Shown: positions 17,980-27,204 of the stretch, one piece after another
Layout of the letters: each line of letters opens with the position of its first letter
Numbering within the stretch: position 1 is the first letter of the stretch
DNA from: Alteromonas sp. 1_MG-2023
Lineage (GTDB): Bacteria > Pseudomonadota > Gammaproteobacteria > Enterobacterales > Alteromonadaceae
Assembly (NCBI RefSeq): GCF_030547075.1
Contig: NZ_JAUOQH010000015.1
Location: 1 to 64,000, forward strand
Direction: 5' to 3'
Length of the DNA stretch: 64,000 nt
Notes under the pieces: model-generated
Seen by the model: the letters and a program-made list of their open reading frames with translations, nothing else
Databases searched by the model: none
What the model was told of the DNA's origin: nothing
Made by a program: the position numbers and the translations under genes

Positions 17980-18576
17980 TTACGGCTTGCGCCATTCTAG
18001 TAACAAGTTATTGGCCGGCATCTTATGTATTTCCCGTAACACTAAGTCCTGGCTCCACTCAGTCAGTTCGCTAATATCACGATAGCCGCCATATCCACGT
18101 TCGATAAGTGATTCATGGAATGACCTGTTACTTTCAGAGGAGAATTCGCCACCAATAGTAAAGGGGCCGTATTGGCAGAAAACACCCCCCGAAGGTAAGT
18201 ATTCACTTACTGATTTCATCAACACTTCAGCTTCATGGCGCTGCATGATGTGAGCAGTATTAGCACTGTAAATACCTTCAACAGCGAGTGATGGAAAGCT
18301 GTCTTTACCTATAGTTAATGCCACGGGCTTTGAGACATTGGGTAACCCAGCTTCTTTCAACCACGCTGTAATACCTTCATGATAGTCAGGTTGGTCACTA
18401 CAGTGCCATTGCAAATGTGGCAAGTTTTCAGCAAAGTAAACGGCATGCTGCCCTGTACCACTGCCAATTTCTAACACACCCTTACAATTCGCAAACGTAC
18501 GATTTAGCACCGTTAAAATCGGCGCTTTATTATTTTCGCACGCTTGGCTAAACGGCTTTGAGAACGACTCAGTCAT
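17980..18576 (-). CDS. DUF938 family, SAM-dependent methyltransferase-like protein
   Basis: This 198-residue protein has a class I SAM-binding motif [20 protein letters not shown] near residue 35 and the family-specific pieces [24 protein letters not shown] and [20 protein letters not shown], placing it in DUF938 (PF06080). Its substrate is not known. The ATG at 18576 overlaps the end of metH by 8 bases, so it is translated from the methionine-synthase transcript. That is a reasonable place for an enzyme that consumes SAM. Confidence 0.88.
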   Translation of the reverse strand: MTESFSKPFSQACENNKAPILTVLNRTFANCKGVLEIGSGTGQHAVYFAENLPHLQWHCSDQPDYHEGITAWLKEAGLPNVSKPVALTIGKDSFPSLAVEGIYSANTAHIMQRHEAEVLMKSVSEYLPSGGVFCQYGPFTIGGEFSSESNRSFHESLIERGYGGYRDISELTEWSQDLVLREIHKMPANNLLLEWRKP

Positions 18577-21193
18577 GTAAATTAGGCCCCAACCACTTCT
18601 CAGCTTCTTCCAATGTCCAACCCTTACGAGTGGCATAGTCTTCCACTTGGTCTTTTTGAATTTTAGCCACGGCAAAATATTTGCTTTGAGGGTGGGAGAA
18701 ATACCACCCCGACACTGCCGCTCCAGGCCACATAGCGTAGCTTTCGGTGAGTTTCATACCAGTATGTTGTTCTGCCGATAATAAATCCCAAATAAGCTGC
18801 TTTTCCGTATGCTCAGGGCACGCTGCATAACCCGGCGCTGGTCGAATACCTTGGTATTTTTCACGAATAAGGTCGTCATTGGTTAAGTTTTCACTTTCGG
18901 CATAGCCCCAATATACTTTACGTACTTGTTCGTGAAGGTATTCGGCAAATGCTTCGGCTAACCTATCGGCCACGGCTTTCACCATAATACCGTTGTAGTC
19001 ATCACCTGCTTTAATGAAGCTATCGGCTAGCTCATCTTCACCTATTCCGCCTGTCACCGCGAAAGCACCGATATAATCATTAATACCTGATGATTTCTCA
19101 GCAACATAATCGGCTAAGCAATAGTTAGCGAATTTATCTTTTAAGGTTTGCTGGCGTAGATGATGCGCGACGCCTTGTACTTCTGAGCGAGACTCATCGG
19201 TATACACTTCAATATCATCTTCTACCCTATTGGCAGGAAATAACCCAATAACCCCTTTAGCGGCTAATGAATTATTAGCGATAATGTTATCTAGCATTTC
19301 GTTTGCGTCGGCAAACAAGGACTTTGCTTCTTCCCCTACCACGTCATCTTCTAGAATTCGTGGGTACTTGCCGGCCAGAGACCACGTGAGGAAAAATGGT
19401 GTCCAATCGATATACGGGCGCAAGGTAGCGATATCTACATCCACCGGTGTTACCCCTAATTTCTTAGGTGTTACCGGTGCTTCTGTAAAATCTGGTGTGA
19501 ATGCATTGGCGCGCGCTTGGGCTAGGGTAACTGGCTTGCTGCGCGGTTTTTTACGGGCGTGTTGGTCACGTACTTTGTCGTATTCTTTTGCCAGTTCTTC
19601 GGCATAAATATCTCGAGAGCCACGGTTAAGCAGCTTTTGACACACGCCAACTGCGCGACTCGCATTAGGTACATACACCACAGGGGCATGATAGTTTTGT
19701 TCTATCTTAACTGCCGTGTGTGCTTTGGAAGTCGTTGCACCGCCAATTAATAGCGGTAAATCGAAGCCTTGACGCTCCATCTCTTTGGCCACGTGCACCA
19801 TTTCATCAAGTGAAGGTGTAATGAGCCCAGAGAGGCCAATCATGTCTACGTCTTCATCTTTTGCCACTTGCAAGATAGTAGCTGCAGGTACCATCACCCC
19901 GAGATCAATCACTTCGAAGTTATTACATTGCAGTACAACGCCTACAATGTTTTTACCAATGTCGTGAACGTCGCCTTTCACAGTGGCAAGCAATATCTTG
20001 CCATTGCTCTTAGTGCCATCGGATTTTTCGGCTTCAATGTAAGGCTGTAAGTGAGCTACGGCTTTTTTCATTACCCGTGCCGACTTTACAACTTGAGGCA
20101 AAAACATCTTACCTTCACCAAACAAATCTCCAACGATGTTCATGCCGTCCATCAACGGCCCTTCAATTACATGTAGCGGGCGTTCGGCTTGTAGGCGGGC
20201 TTCTTCAGTATCATCAATGATGTAATCGGTAATACCTTTAACAAGCGCATGAGCCAAACGCTTATTAACATCTTGCTCTCGCCAGCTCAAATCTTCTTTT
20301 GCCGCCGCTTTACCATCGCCTTGATAGTTAGGGGCGATATCAAGCAAGCGTTCAGTAGAGTCGCTACGACGATTTAGAATGACATCTTCTACTGCTTCAC
20401 GAAGTTCTTTTGGTATTTCATCATAAACTTCAAGCTGCCCTGCATTCACGATAGCCATATCCATACCCGCACGAATGGCGTGATATAAAAACACCGAGTG
20501 CATCGCTTCGCGTACGGGGTTATTGCCTCTAAACGAGAACGATATATTAGAAAGGCCACCGGAAATATGTGCATAAGGGCAAAGCTCACGAATTTTCGCC
20601 GTGGCTTCAATAAAATCTACGGCGTAGTTATCGTGCTCTTCTATACCCGTTGCTACCGCAAAGATATTCGGGTCGAAGATAATATCTTCAGGTGGAAAAC
20701 CGATAGATTCTGTCAGCAATTTATAACTGCGCTGGCATATCTCAACTTTGCGCGCTTGCGTATCGGCCTGCCCCGTTTCATCAAATGCCATCACTACTGT
20801 GGCAGCACCATAGCGTTTGATTTTCTTGGCTTGGGCCAGAAAGCTCTCTTCGCCTTCTTTAAGGCTGATTGAATTTACAATCGCCTTGCCTTGCACGCAT
20901 TTTAGCCCGGCTTCAATCACTTCCCATTTTGATGAATCAATCATAATAGGCACCCGACTGATATCAGGCTCTGAAGCAATCAAGTTCAAAAAGGTGACCA
21001 TGGCCTGCTTGGAATCAAGCATGGCCTCATCCATATTGATATCGATAATTTGCGCGCCGCTTTCAACTTGCTGGCGGGCAACATCAAGGGCGGTTTCATA
21101 ATCGCCTTCAAGGATAAGACGTTTGAAGCGTGCTGAACCAGTTACGTTAGTACGCTCACCAATATTAATAAATGTAGAAAATTGTGCGCTCAC
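18569..21193 (-). CDS. metH: methionine synthase MetH, C-terminal part (folate, cobalamin and activation domains)
   Basis: This 874-residue protein is equivalent to E. coli MetH from the folate-binding domain to the end. It has the pterin-binding barrel ([20 protein letters not shown] at residues 8-27), the cobalamin cap, the B12-binding domain with GDVHDIGKN (H410 is the lower axial ligand), and the SAM-binding activation domain with [12 protein letters not shown]. It starts at a GTG preceded by a perfect AGGAGG four bases upstream. The homocysteine-binding domain is encoded by the separate gene just upstream. The two proteins presumably assemble to transfer a methyl group from methyltetrahydrofolate through cobalamin to homocysteine. 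Confidence 0.95.
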   Translation of the reverse strand: MSAQFSTFINIGERTNVTGSARFKRLILEGDYETALDVARQQVESGAQIIDINMDEAMLDSKQAMVTFLNLIASEPDISRVPIMIDSSKWEVIEAGLKCVQGKAIVNSISLKEGEESFLAQAKKIKRYGAATVVMAFDETGQADTQARKVEICQRSYKLLTESIGFPPEDIIFDPNIFAVATGIEEHDNYAVDFIEATAKIRELCPYAHISGGLSNISFSFRGNNPVREAMHSVFLYHAIRAGMDMAIVNAGQLEVYDEIPKELREAVEDVILNRRSDSTERLLDIAPNYQGDGKAAAKEDLSWREQDVNKRLAHALVKGITDYIIDDTEEARLQAERPLHVIEGPLMDGMNIVGDLFGEGKMFLPQVVKSARVMKKAVAHLQPYIEAEKSDGTKSNGKILLATVKGDVHDIGKNIVGVVLQCNNFEVIDLGVMVPAATILQVAKDEDVDMIGLSGLITPSLDEMVHVAKEMERQGFDLPLLIGGATTSKAHTAVKIEQNYHAPVVYVPNASRAVGVCQKLLNRGSRDIYAEELAKEYDKVRDQHARKKPRSKPVTLAQARANAFTPDFTEAPVTPKKLGVTPVDVDIATLRPYIDWTPFFLTWSLAGKYPRILEDDVVGEEAKSLFADANEMLDNIIANNSLAAKGVIGLFPANRVEDDIEVYTDESRSEVQGVAHHLRQQTLKDKFANYCLADYVAEKSSGINDYIGAFAVTGGIGEDELADSFIKAGDDYNGIMVKAVADRLAEAFAEYLHEQVRKVYWGYAESENLTNDDLIREKYQGIRPAPGYAACPEHTEKQLIWDLLSAEQHTGMKLTESYAMWPGAAVSGWYFSHPQSKYFAVAKIQKDQVEDYATRKGWTLEEAEKWLGPNLHD

Positions 21194-21201
21194 GCTGCCT
21201 C

Positions 21202-22269
21202 CTAATGTACAAACGGCTCAAGGCCAGACAAACGCATTTTAGGTTCGAACTTAGGCACCGTTCTTGGTGATATGCTGTTTACCGCATCGGCAATAGCTCG
21301 AATATGTTCTGGGGTACTGCCGCAGCAGCCGCCAACAATATTCACTAAACCCGACTCTGCCCATTCTTTGATATGTTCGGCCATTTCAGGCGCTTCTAAA
21401 TCGTATTCGCCAAATTCGTTTGGTAAACCGGCATTGGGATGAGCAGATACAAGGCACTCGCTAATCGTTGAGACTTCTTCAACATATTGGCGCAACAAGT
21501 CAGGCCCTAACGCGCAATTTAAGCCAAACGAAAACGGGCTAATGTGGCGCATTGAATAATAAAATGCTTCAGAGGTTTGCCCCGAAAGCGTTCTACCTGA
21601 GGCATCGGTAATGGTGCCCGAAATCATCACAGGTAAATACTTACCTAGTTTTTCGAATACGGTTTCCACGGCAAACGCCGCCGCTTTAGCATTTAGCGTA
21701 TCGAAGATGGTTTCAAGCATAATTAAATCTACACCGCCTTCAATTAATGCTTCAGTAGATTCCATATACGCCTCTACCAAGATATCGAAGGTTACGTTGC
21801 GCTTACCTGGGTCGTTAACATCAGGAGAGATAGACGCAGTACGATTCGTTGGGCCTAGCACACCTGCGACAAACCTTGGTTTATCTGGCGTTTTTGCTGT
21901 GAACTCATCGGCTGCTTTTCTGGCTAATTTGGCGGCGGCAATATTAATGTCTCTTGATTGCGCTTCCATGTCGTAATCGGCCATGGCGATGGTAGTGGCA
22001 TTAAAAGTATTGGTTTCAACAATATCAGCGCCTGCTTCAAAGTAATCGCAGTGAATTTGATAAATAATATCTGGCTGGGTGACGGCTAAAAGGTCGTTAT
22101 TTCCTTTTACATCACAATGCCAATCGGCAAACTGTGTACCACGATAATCTTCTTCTTCCAGCTTATGCTGCTGGATCATGGTTCCCATTGCACCATCTAA
22201 TACTAGAATACGTTGTTGTGCAGCGCTTAGCAGTGTTGCTTGCGCGCTAGAAACTGGATGTTGACTCAC
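21202..22269 (-). CDS. metH: methionine synthase MetH, N-terminal homocysteine-binding part
   Basis: This 355-residue homocysteine S-methyltransferase domain has the zinc ligands C252 (GLNCALGP) and C315/C316 (GGCCGS). N-terminal motifs are [13 protein letters not shown] and ETNTFNAT. It ends [11 protein letters not shown], exactly where the interdomain linker of a full-length MetH would begin. The TAG stop lies inside the ribosome-binding site of the following metH part (TTAGGAGG). Together the two products total 1229 residues, like the single E. coli protein. It begins four bases after the metA stop and shares the operon. Confidence 0.94.
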   Translation of the reverse strand: MSQHPVSSAQATLLSAAQQRILVLDGAMGTMIQQHKLEEEDYRGTQFADWHCDVKGNNDLLAVTQPDIIYQIHCDYFEAGADIVETNTFNATTIAMADYDMEAQSRDINIAAAKLARKAADEFTAKTPDKPRFVAGVLGPTNRTASISPDVNDPGKRNVTFDILVEAYMESTEALIEGGVDLIMLETIFDTLNAKAAAFAVETVFEKLGKYLPVMISGTITDASGRTLSGQTSEAFYYSMRHISPFSFGLNCALGPDLLRQYVEEVSTISECLVSAHPNAGLPNEFGEYDLEAPEMAEHIKEWAESGLVNIVGGCCGSTPEHIRAIADAVNSISPRTVPKFEPKMRLSGLEPFVH

Positions 22270-22272
22270 GCG

Positions 22273-23211
22273 TTACCTCTTTGGCTGTGATTTTTCAGCT
22301 AACTGATTTAAGTCATATGGCGTTGTTTGGTAAACATAGTAGTTTAACCAGTTGGTGAAGAACAGGCTCCCGTGAGAGCGCCACCTGACTATGGGTGATT
22401 TGTTCGGATCGTTATCCGTAAAATAATTTTTGGGAATAGCTGGCGTTTGGCCTGCTTTTACATCCCTAAAATATTCATCTTTAAGGGTATCAGCATCATA
22501 TTCTGGATGCCCAGTAACAAATACCATGCGCTTGTCTTCAGAGGCAACGATATAAGCGCCGACTTCTTCAGACTCTGCCACCACATGTAAGCCATCTACA
22601 CTATTGTAGTTCGCGGTATCAATGTGGCCGTAACGAGAATGAGGGGCATAGAATACAGGGTCGAACCCACGCAATAGTTCATTGTTTGGATCGTTAACTT
22701 TATGCTCAAACACGCCAGAAAACTTCTCTTTGCGCAGCGTGCGGGTGAAGTTGTAAAAGTGGTACATGGCAGCATGGGCTGCCCAGCATAAATACAATGT
22801 AGAGTTAACGTGACGCTGTGCCCATTCTAAAATGGTGGTCATGGTGTCCCAATACTTCACGTCTTCGTATTTTAACAAGGCTAATGGTGCCCCAGTTACA
22901 ATTAGTCCATCATACTTTTTGTCAGCAATTTGAGAAAAGTCGTTGTAGAAGGCGTCCATGTGCGACTGAGGGGTATTTTTTGGCGCAAGATTATCAACGC
23001 GAATAAAATCTACATCAATCTGTAACGGCGTATTGGAAAGTAACCTTAGTAGCTGTACTTCAGTCTCAATTTTGTTGGGCATCAAATTTAAGATACCTAC
23101 TTTAAGAGGACGTATATCCTGATTCGCCGCCCTATTGCTCTCCATGGTGAAGATATTTTCGCCCAACAACACATTCTGCGCAGGCAGTTGTTCTGGTATA
23201 CGAATTGGCAT
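22273..23211 (-). CDS. metA: homoserine O-acyltransferase MetA
   Basis: MetA activates homoserine with succinyl- or acetyl-CoA in the first committed step of methionine synthesis. The 312-residue protein keeps the catalytic triad C142 (YLCWAAHAA), H235 and E237 (FVTGHPEYD) at the same numbering as E. coli MetA. The acyl donor cannot be decided by eye. It is the first gene of the metA-metH-metH-DUF938 transcript. A GGAG precedes the ATG, and MetJ-type boxes and two inverted repeats lie in the upstream region, so repression by MetJ with SAM is likely. Confidence 0.96.
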   Translation of the reverse strand: MPIRIPEQLPAQNVLLGENIFTMESNRAANQDIRPLKVGILNLMPNKIETEVQLLRLLSNTPLQIDVDFIRVDNLAPKNTPQSHMDAFYNDFSQIADKKYDGLIVTGAPLALLKYEDVKYWDTMTTILEWAQRHVNSTLYLCWAAHAAMYHFYNFTRTLRKEKFSGVFEHKVNDPNNELLRGFDPVFYAPHSRYGHIDTANYNSVDGLHVVAESEEVGAYIVASEDKRMVFVTGHPEYDADTLKDEYFRDVKAGQTPAIPKNYFTDNDPNKSPIVRWRSHGSLFFTNWLNYYVYQTTPYDLNQLAEKSQPKR

Positions 23212-23220
23212 AGAAGGCTC

Positions 23221-23261
23221 CAGTCATAAATTACTATGACTGTATTGTGGCAATTACCACA
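23221..23261 (-). promoter_or_regulatory. two inverted repeats in the metA leader/promoter
   Basis: CAGTCATA-AATTAC-TATGACTG is a perfect 8-base inverted repeat at 23221-23242. Its last arm on the transcript abuts the GGAG of metA, so an RNA hairpin there could mask the ribosome site. TGTGG-CAATTA-CCACA at 23246-23261 lies in the promoter spacer. Their roles are unknown; they may be DNA operators or leader hairpins. Confidence 0.4.
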
Positions 23262-23271
23262 CAGATGTCAA
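23244..23271 (-). promoter_or_regulatory. sigma-70 promoter of metA
   Basis: On the minus strand there is a perfect -35 TTGACA (23271-23266), a 16-base spacer and a -10 CACAAT (23249-23244). The met boxes sit immediately upstream of the -35. Confidence 0.55.
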
Positions 23272-23300
23272 CATCTTTACGTCTAGACGTCTAAACGGAC
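23269..23300. promoter_or_regulatory. MetJ met-box array upstream of metA
   Basis: A perfect met box AGACGTCT lies at 23285-23292. It is flanked in the 8-base register by TTACGTCT (6 of 8 matches), CAACATCT (5 of 8) and AAACGGAC (4 of 8). Tandem 8-base sites abutting the -35 element are the MetJ operator layout. metJ itself is not in the window. Confidence 0.75.
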
Positions 23301-23311
23301 GTCGAAAACCA

Positions 23312-23752
23312 TTATTGGGAAGAGGATTGTTTGTGTACCATAAACAGCATTTCAGCTTCGGCACGAGGGATATCACAGGCTTCCATCACTTCTTGCATAC
23401 TTGCGCCCTGCTTTACTAATTCCGCAGCACGCTTATAAAGCCTTAGTGAGGGATCTTGAAGTTTTAACTCTCGAATTTGATTTTCGAAATCGTCTTGTTT
23501 TTCTTGGAGTGCTTGAAGGTGACGAGTAACAACGAGGCTTCGGGTTTGCGCCTCATTTTGCTGATGACCAAAATCTCGAATTTGCACATCCATATCATCC
23601 GTACGTCGAGTAACTAGGCTCTGCAATTCTGACAACGCCGCATTGCTTTTACGGACTTTTATCATCAACCCTATTATTACTATAACCAGCACTACGACTA
23701 GCGCTAGCAATATTAATTCAATAACGGTGGGGGCAATAAACTGCAGTTCCAT
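23312..23752 (-). CDS. DUF2802 membrane-anchored protein
   Basis: This 146-residue protein has one N-terminal transmembrane helix (about residues 10-32), a coiled-coil middle and a C-terminal helical segment (LYKRAAELVKQGASMQEVMEACDIPRAEAEML) that looks like a small helix-turn-helix-like or SwrB-like module. This matches DUF2802, found at the end of polar flagellar/chemotaxis loci of Vibrio, Shewanella and relatives. Its function is not established. A terminator after cheW separates it from the chemotaxis transcript, so it may have its own promoter. Confidence 0.75.
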   Translation of the reverse strand: MELQFIAPTVIELILLALVVVLVIVIIGLMIKVRKSNAALSELQSLVTRRTDDMDVQIRDFGHQQNEAQTRSLVVTRHLQALQEKQDDFENQIRELKLQDPSLRLYKRAAELVKQGASMQEVMEACDIPRAEAEMLFMVHKQSSSQ

Positions 23753-23794
23753 ATGCGACGAGGCCTTAATACATAAATAGGTAAATCAGAAATA

Positions 23795-23823
23795 GAAAAG
23801 GCAGATAACCCAGTTACCTGCCC
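23795..23823 (-). terminator. terminator after cheW
   Basis: On the minus strand GGCAGGTAAC-TGG-GTTATCTGCC forms a 10-base stem with one G-U pair and is followed by TTTTC. It marks the likely end of the long flhA-to-cheW transcript. Confidence 0.75.
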
Positions 23824-23842
23824 TTTAGAAGCAATAGACTGA

Positions 23843-24334
23843 CTATATTGAACTTAGCTCATCCCACTCTTCATCACTTAACAGTTTATTCAAATCTACC
23901 AAAATGAGTAATTCACCCTCTCGGTTACTCACACCTTGGATAAACTTGGCACTTTCTTCAGTGCCAACATTTGGTGCACTATCAATTTCAGAAGAGCGAA
24001 GGTAAACCACTTCAGCCACGCTATCGACAAGTATACCCACGACTTGCTCATCAGACTCAATGATAACAATACGGGTATTGTCGGTTATTTCTGTAGGCGG
24101 TAACCCAAAACGCGCACGCGTATCAATAACCGTTACCACGTTGCCGCGAAGGTTAATAATACCCAGTACGTAATCGGGTGCGCCCGGTACAGGTGCAATT
24201 TCGGTATAACGTAATACTTCCTGCACTTGCATTACGTTAATACCGTATGTTTCTTCACCTAGGCGATATGTTACCCATTGGAGGACTTCATCATTACTGT
24301 CGGTGGTGTTGCTGTTTGTTCTATCATCGCTCAT
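23843..24334 (-). CDS. cheW: chemotaxis coupling protein CheW
   Basis: CheW links chemoreceptors to the kinase CheA in the membrane array. The 163-residue protein has the CheW fold with WVTYRLGEETYGINVMQVQEVLRY, the conserved VPGAPDYVLGIINLRGNVVTVID and GILVDSVAEVV. The ATG at 24334 (MSDDRTN) is chosen over an 11-codon longer frame because it follows AGG at a good distance. It overlaps the end of parP by 11 bases. Confidence 0.95.
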   Translation of the reverse strand: MSDDRTNSNTTDSNDEVLQWVTYRLGEETYGINVMQVQEVLRYTEIAPVPGAPDYVLGIINLRGNVVTVIDTRARFGLPPTEITDNTRIVIIESDEQVVGILVDSVAEVVYLRSSEIDSAPNVGTEESAKFIQGVSNREGELLILVDLNKLLSDEEWDELSSI

Positions 24335-25160
24335 GAACCTGGCTCCCAATACTCGGCGTCTGGTCATTACTGCCTAAGCCTTTATTAAGCATCGATATTA
24401 ACTCTTCTACGTTAATTATCGCACACATTTTTTCTTTAACCATCCCCGCCAACCAGGGACGCTTTCCTGTAGACTCACGCCATTTGACGTCAGCTTTTTT
24501 TAAGGTAACCGTGTTGACCAGTTTCTCGCTGGCCAGCCCCCACGTACTATCCCCTAACATAATTAAATATCGGTAGTTCAATGACTCTGCCATGCTCTCA
24601 TCATACTTTTCTGGCATGACCCACCTTGCAGAATCTACAACGCTAAGTTTCTCTTTGCGATGTATCATTACGCCCATAAACCAATCTGGCTTGCCAAATA
24701 GCGGGCTTATCTTTTCAATTTGATGTATACCACCTAGGGTGGTTAATGGCACCGCCAACGTTAACCCTGCCACTTCAAAAAACAACGCCTGAAAATTATT
24801 TTCAAGGCTATCAACCAGCGCGCTTTTCGGTACTGGTTGCACGGCATCAGAATGGGTATCTACCGACTCTACTGCTTCATTATCTATTTCATTGTAGTTG
24901 TTTTTTTCGTATTGCGTAGTTTCTTCGACATCATTAACCTCTATTGGTGTAACGGTATCGATTATCGCTTCTTCAACCAAGGCTTCTTTATGGGTAAGTA
25001 CATGTTCTTCGGTAGCTTCATCAGCTAGCGTTTGTACCGCCTGCTCAAGTAACTTTGCTGTTCGCGCAGTCGCCTGTGCCGGATCATCTGGCTCCTTTAA
25101 TAAGCTATCGAGATAAGCCTCTACGACTTCTTCTCGTGCAAACGGTCCTTGATTACTCAT
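24324..25160 (-). CDS. parP: ParP-like polar chemotaxis scaffold with CheW-like domain
   Basis: This 278-residue protein has an acidic, low-complexity N-terminal half and a C-terminal CheW-like domain (FQALFFEVAGLTLAVPLTTL, DWFMGVMIHRKEKLSVVD). In vibrios ParP binds ParC and CheA and keeps chemotaxis arrays at the pole. The gene order parC-parP-cheW here is the same. The assignment rests on domain layout and position; the N terminus diverges too much to judge by eye. Confidence 0.8.
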   Translation of the reverse strand: MSNQGPFAREEVVEAYLDSLLKEPDDPAQATARTAKLLEQAVQTLADEATEEHVLTHKEALVEEAIIDTVTPIEVNDVEETTQYEKNNYNEIDNEAVESVDTHSDAVQPVPKSALVDSLENNFQALFFEVAGLTLAVPLTTLGGIHQIEKISPLFGKPDWFMGVMIHRKEKLSVVDSARWVMPEKYDESMAESLNYRYLIMLGDSTWGLASEKLVNTVTLKKADVKWRESTGKRPWLAGMVKEKMCAIINVEELISMLNKGLGSNDQTPSIGSQVHER

Positions 25161-25166
25161 TTAACT

Positions 25167-25931
25167 TTACTTCTCCAAAACCTCAAGTAGCTTACTATAA
25201 GCCGCTACTCCACGGGTTTTCGGGTACGCAGCAGAAATTGGCAACTGAACTAAACTCGCATCCCTAAAATGCGTATCTACAGGAATTACCCCGTGCCAAA
25301 CCCGCTCTTTATAATCGGTCATTAAACGCTTTCTAGATGCCAAAGCCGCGTTCGTACGTTTGTCGAACATGGTAGGAATGATGACGGTATCGAAAGACTT
25401 TTGCAGTGAACGCCCCATTATCTCCATGGTACGCACCATTCGGTCTAAGCCTTTAAGCGCCAAATATTCTGTTTGTGTCGGCACTATCACTTTATGGCAT
25501 GCTGCTAAGGCATTTACCATGAGTACACCTAATACGGGCGGGCAATCTATAATTACCACGTCAAACTCATTCTCTACCTTGGCTAGGGCTTTTTTTAGCA
25601 CTAGACCCATGCCTTGCTCGCTGCCCATCGTTCTATCCAATGTGGCTAACGCCATAGTGGCAGGTAACACGTATAAATTATCTAACTTAGTTGGACACAG
25701 GCAGTCCATAACTATATCGGCAGTAAGTTCAGAAGACTTAACAAAAATATCGTAAACTGAGTGACTTAAAAGCTCTGCGTCTATGCCAAAATAATAACTG
25801 AGTGAAGCGTGGGGATCCGTATCTACCATCAATACACGTTTTCCACGCTGGGCTAACAAACCACCTAAAGATACAGTGGTGGTTGTTTTACCAACACCGC
25901 CTTTTTGGTTTGCTACTGTCCACACCTTCAT
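25167..25931 (-). CDS. parC: ParA-family ATPase ParC, polar chemotaxis positioning
   Basis: This 254-residue MinD/ParA ATPase has the deviant Walker A KGGVGKTTTT, the Walker A' VLMVDTDPHASLSYYFG and the Walker B VVIIDCPPVLG. In Vibrio the orphan ParA-like ParC forms a polar focus that localises the chemotaxis array and ensures its inheritance. It is encoded between cheB and parP, not next to parB, which supports the chemotaxis role. The name should not be confused with topoisomerase IV ParC. Confidence 0.88.
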   Translation of the reverse strand: MKVWTVANQKGGVGKTTTTVSLGGLLAQRGKRVLMVDTDPHASLSYYFGIDAELLSHSVYDIFVKSSELTADIVMDCLCPTKLDNLYVLPATMALATLDRTMGSEQGMGLVLKKALAKVENEFDVVIIDCPPVLGVLMVNALAACHKVIVPTQTEYLALKGLDRMVRTMEIMGRSLQKSFDTVIIPTMFDKRTNAALASRKRLMTDYKERVWHGVIPVDTHFRDASLVQLPISAAYPKTRGVAAYSKLLEVLEK

Positions 25932-26044
25932 CGTTATAATTTTCCAGCTTACATTTACTTTGGATTGCTGTGTTTTAGCGTCCGATCTTTCATTGCCAGA
26001 GCGCTACCTAACATTTTCAGAGCGACAATTAAAACAGTACCTAT

Positions 26045-27175
26045 CTACTTCATTTCGGTAAGAATACAGCTGCTCATGTCATCTATATCTATACTCTTAA
26101 CCGATATATTTGCCGCTGCTACCGCTTGGGGCATGCCATAAACAACACAGGAGTCCTGGTCTTGGGCCCAGATAGTTGCCCCGTTCTCTTTCATAAAACG
26201 GCAGCCTTCTCTTCCATCAGCCCCCATACCCGTTAAGATAATACCCAATATGTCGCCACCATAAGTTTTAGCGAGAGATCCAAACGTTAAATCAACACTG
26301 GGCTTATAATTAATTTTATCTGTCGGTTTGGCATCGGTAATTATTACTCTCTTTTGAAGGCCTGAACCCTCTATCAACATCTGCTTGCCGCCTGGCGCCA
26401 GATAAGCGCAACCCGGCTTTAATATATCGCCATGCTCTGCTTCTTTAACTGCAATATTACAGTGCGAGTTAAGCCGTTGAGCAAAAGCGTTAGTGAAGGT
26501 CCCCGGCATATGTTGCACCAACACTATTGGGTAAGGAAAGTCAGCCGGTAATGCTACTAATATCTTCTGTAACGCAACCGGACCACCGGTTGATGCACCG
26601 ATTGCTAAACACTTATACTTTTTACCAGAGGCCGTAATGGATGAAAACGTAGGTTGACTCGTTGCATCCTTGCGGCCAGTGAGCAAAGTAGAGCTCTTGT
26701 AAAACGCCTGCTTGGGCGCATTTTCAGGTAATTTTCTACTCTCGACACGCTTCAATATGGGGCGTTTTAAACCTACCCCCCGCCTTGCTATCAACCTAAC
26801 CTTAGTACATAGCAATCGAACGGCATCTTTGCGATCTTGTGCTATGTCTTCGAATTTTTTAGGAAGAAAATCTAACGCTCCTGCCTCTAGAGCATCTAAC
26901 GTTGCTTGCGCGCCATGATGAGTAAGCGACGAAAACATCAAAATAGGAACGGGGCGTTTTTCCATAATGGCTTTAACGGCAGAAATGCCATCCATTACGG
27001 GCATTTCAACATCCATTGTTATCACATCAGGTAGCAGCGTATCTATTTTGTCGAGGGCATCTTGCCCATCTCGAGCTTCACCAACAACTTCTAGCTCTTT
27101 ATCTTCGTCAAGAATTTCACGTACTCGACGACGATAAAATGTAGAATCGTCCACGACCAAGACTTTAAAGACCAT
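26045..27175 (-). CDS. cheB: chemotaxis response regulator and receptor methylesterase CheB
   Basis: This 376-residue cytoplasmic protein has an N-terminal receiver domain (VLVVDDSTFYRRRV, phosphorylation site in TMDVEMPVMDG) joined by a linker to the methylesterase domain with the catalytic serine in GASTGGPVALQKIL, the histidine in HMPGTF and the aspartate in GMGADGREG. It removes methyl groups from chemoreceptors for adaptation. It lies 29 bases downstream of cheA. No cheR is in this window. Confidence 0.96.
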   Translation of the reverse strand: MVFKVLVVDDSTFYRRRVREILDEDKELEVVGEARDGQDALDKIDTLLPDVITMDVEMPVMDGISAVKAIMEKRPVPILMFSSLTHHGAQATLDALEAGALDFLPKKFEDIAQDRKDAVRLLCTKVRLIARRGVGLKRPILKRVESRKLPENAPKQAFYKSSTLLTGRKDATSQPTFSSITASGKKYKCLAIGASTGGPVALQKILVALPADFPYPIVLVQHMPGTFTNAFAQRLNSHCNIAVKEAEHGDILKPGCAYLAPGGKQMLIEGSGLQKRVIITDAKPTDKINYKPSVDLTFGSLAKTYGGDILGIILTGMGADGREGCRFMKENGATIWAQDQDSCVVYGMPQAVAAANISVKSIDIDDMSSCILTEMK

Positions 27176-27204
27176 GGATGTTAATTTCCTATATGTGTGC
27201 CGTA

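Noticed and set aside
21185..21215. metH as a frameshifted pseudogene
   Set aside because: Both parts are full length at domain borders, keep all catalytic residues, and the second has its own strong ribosome site; this reads as a true split rather than decay.
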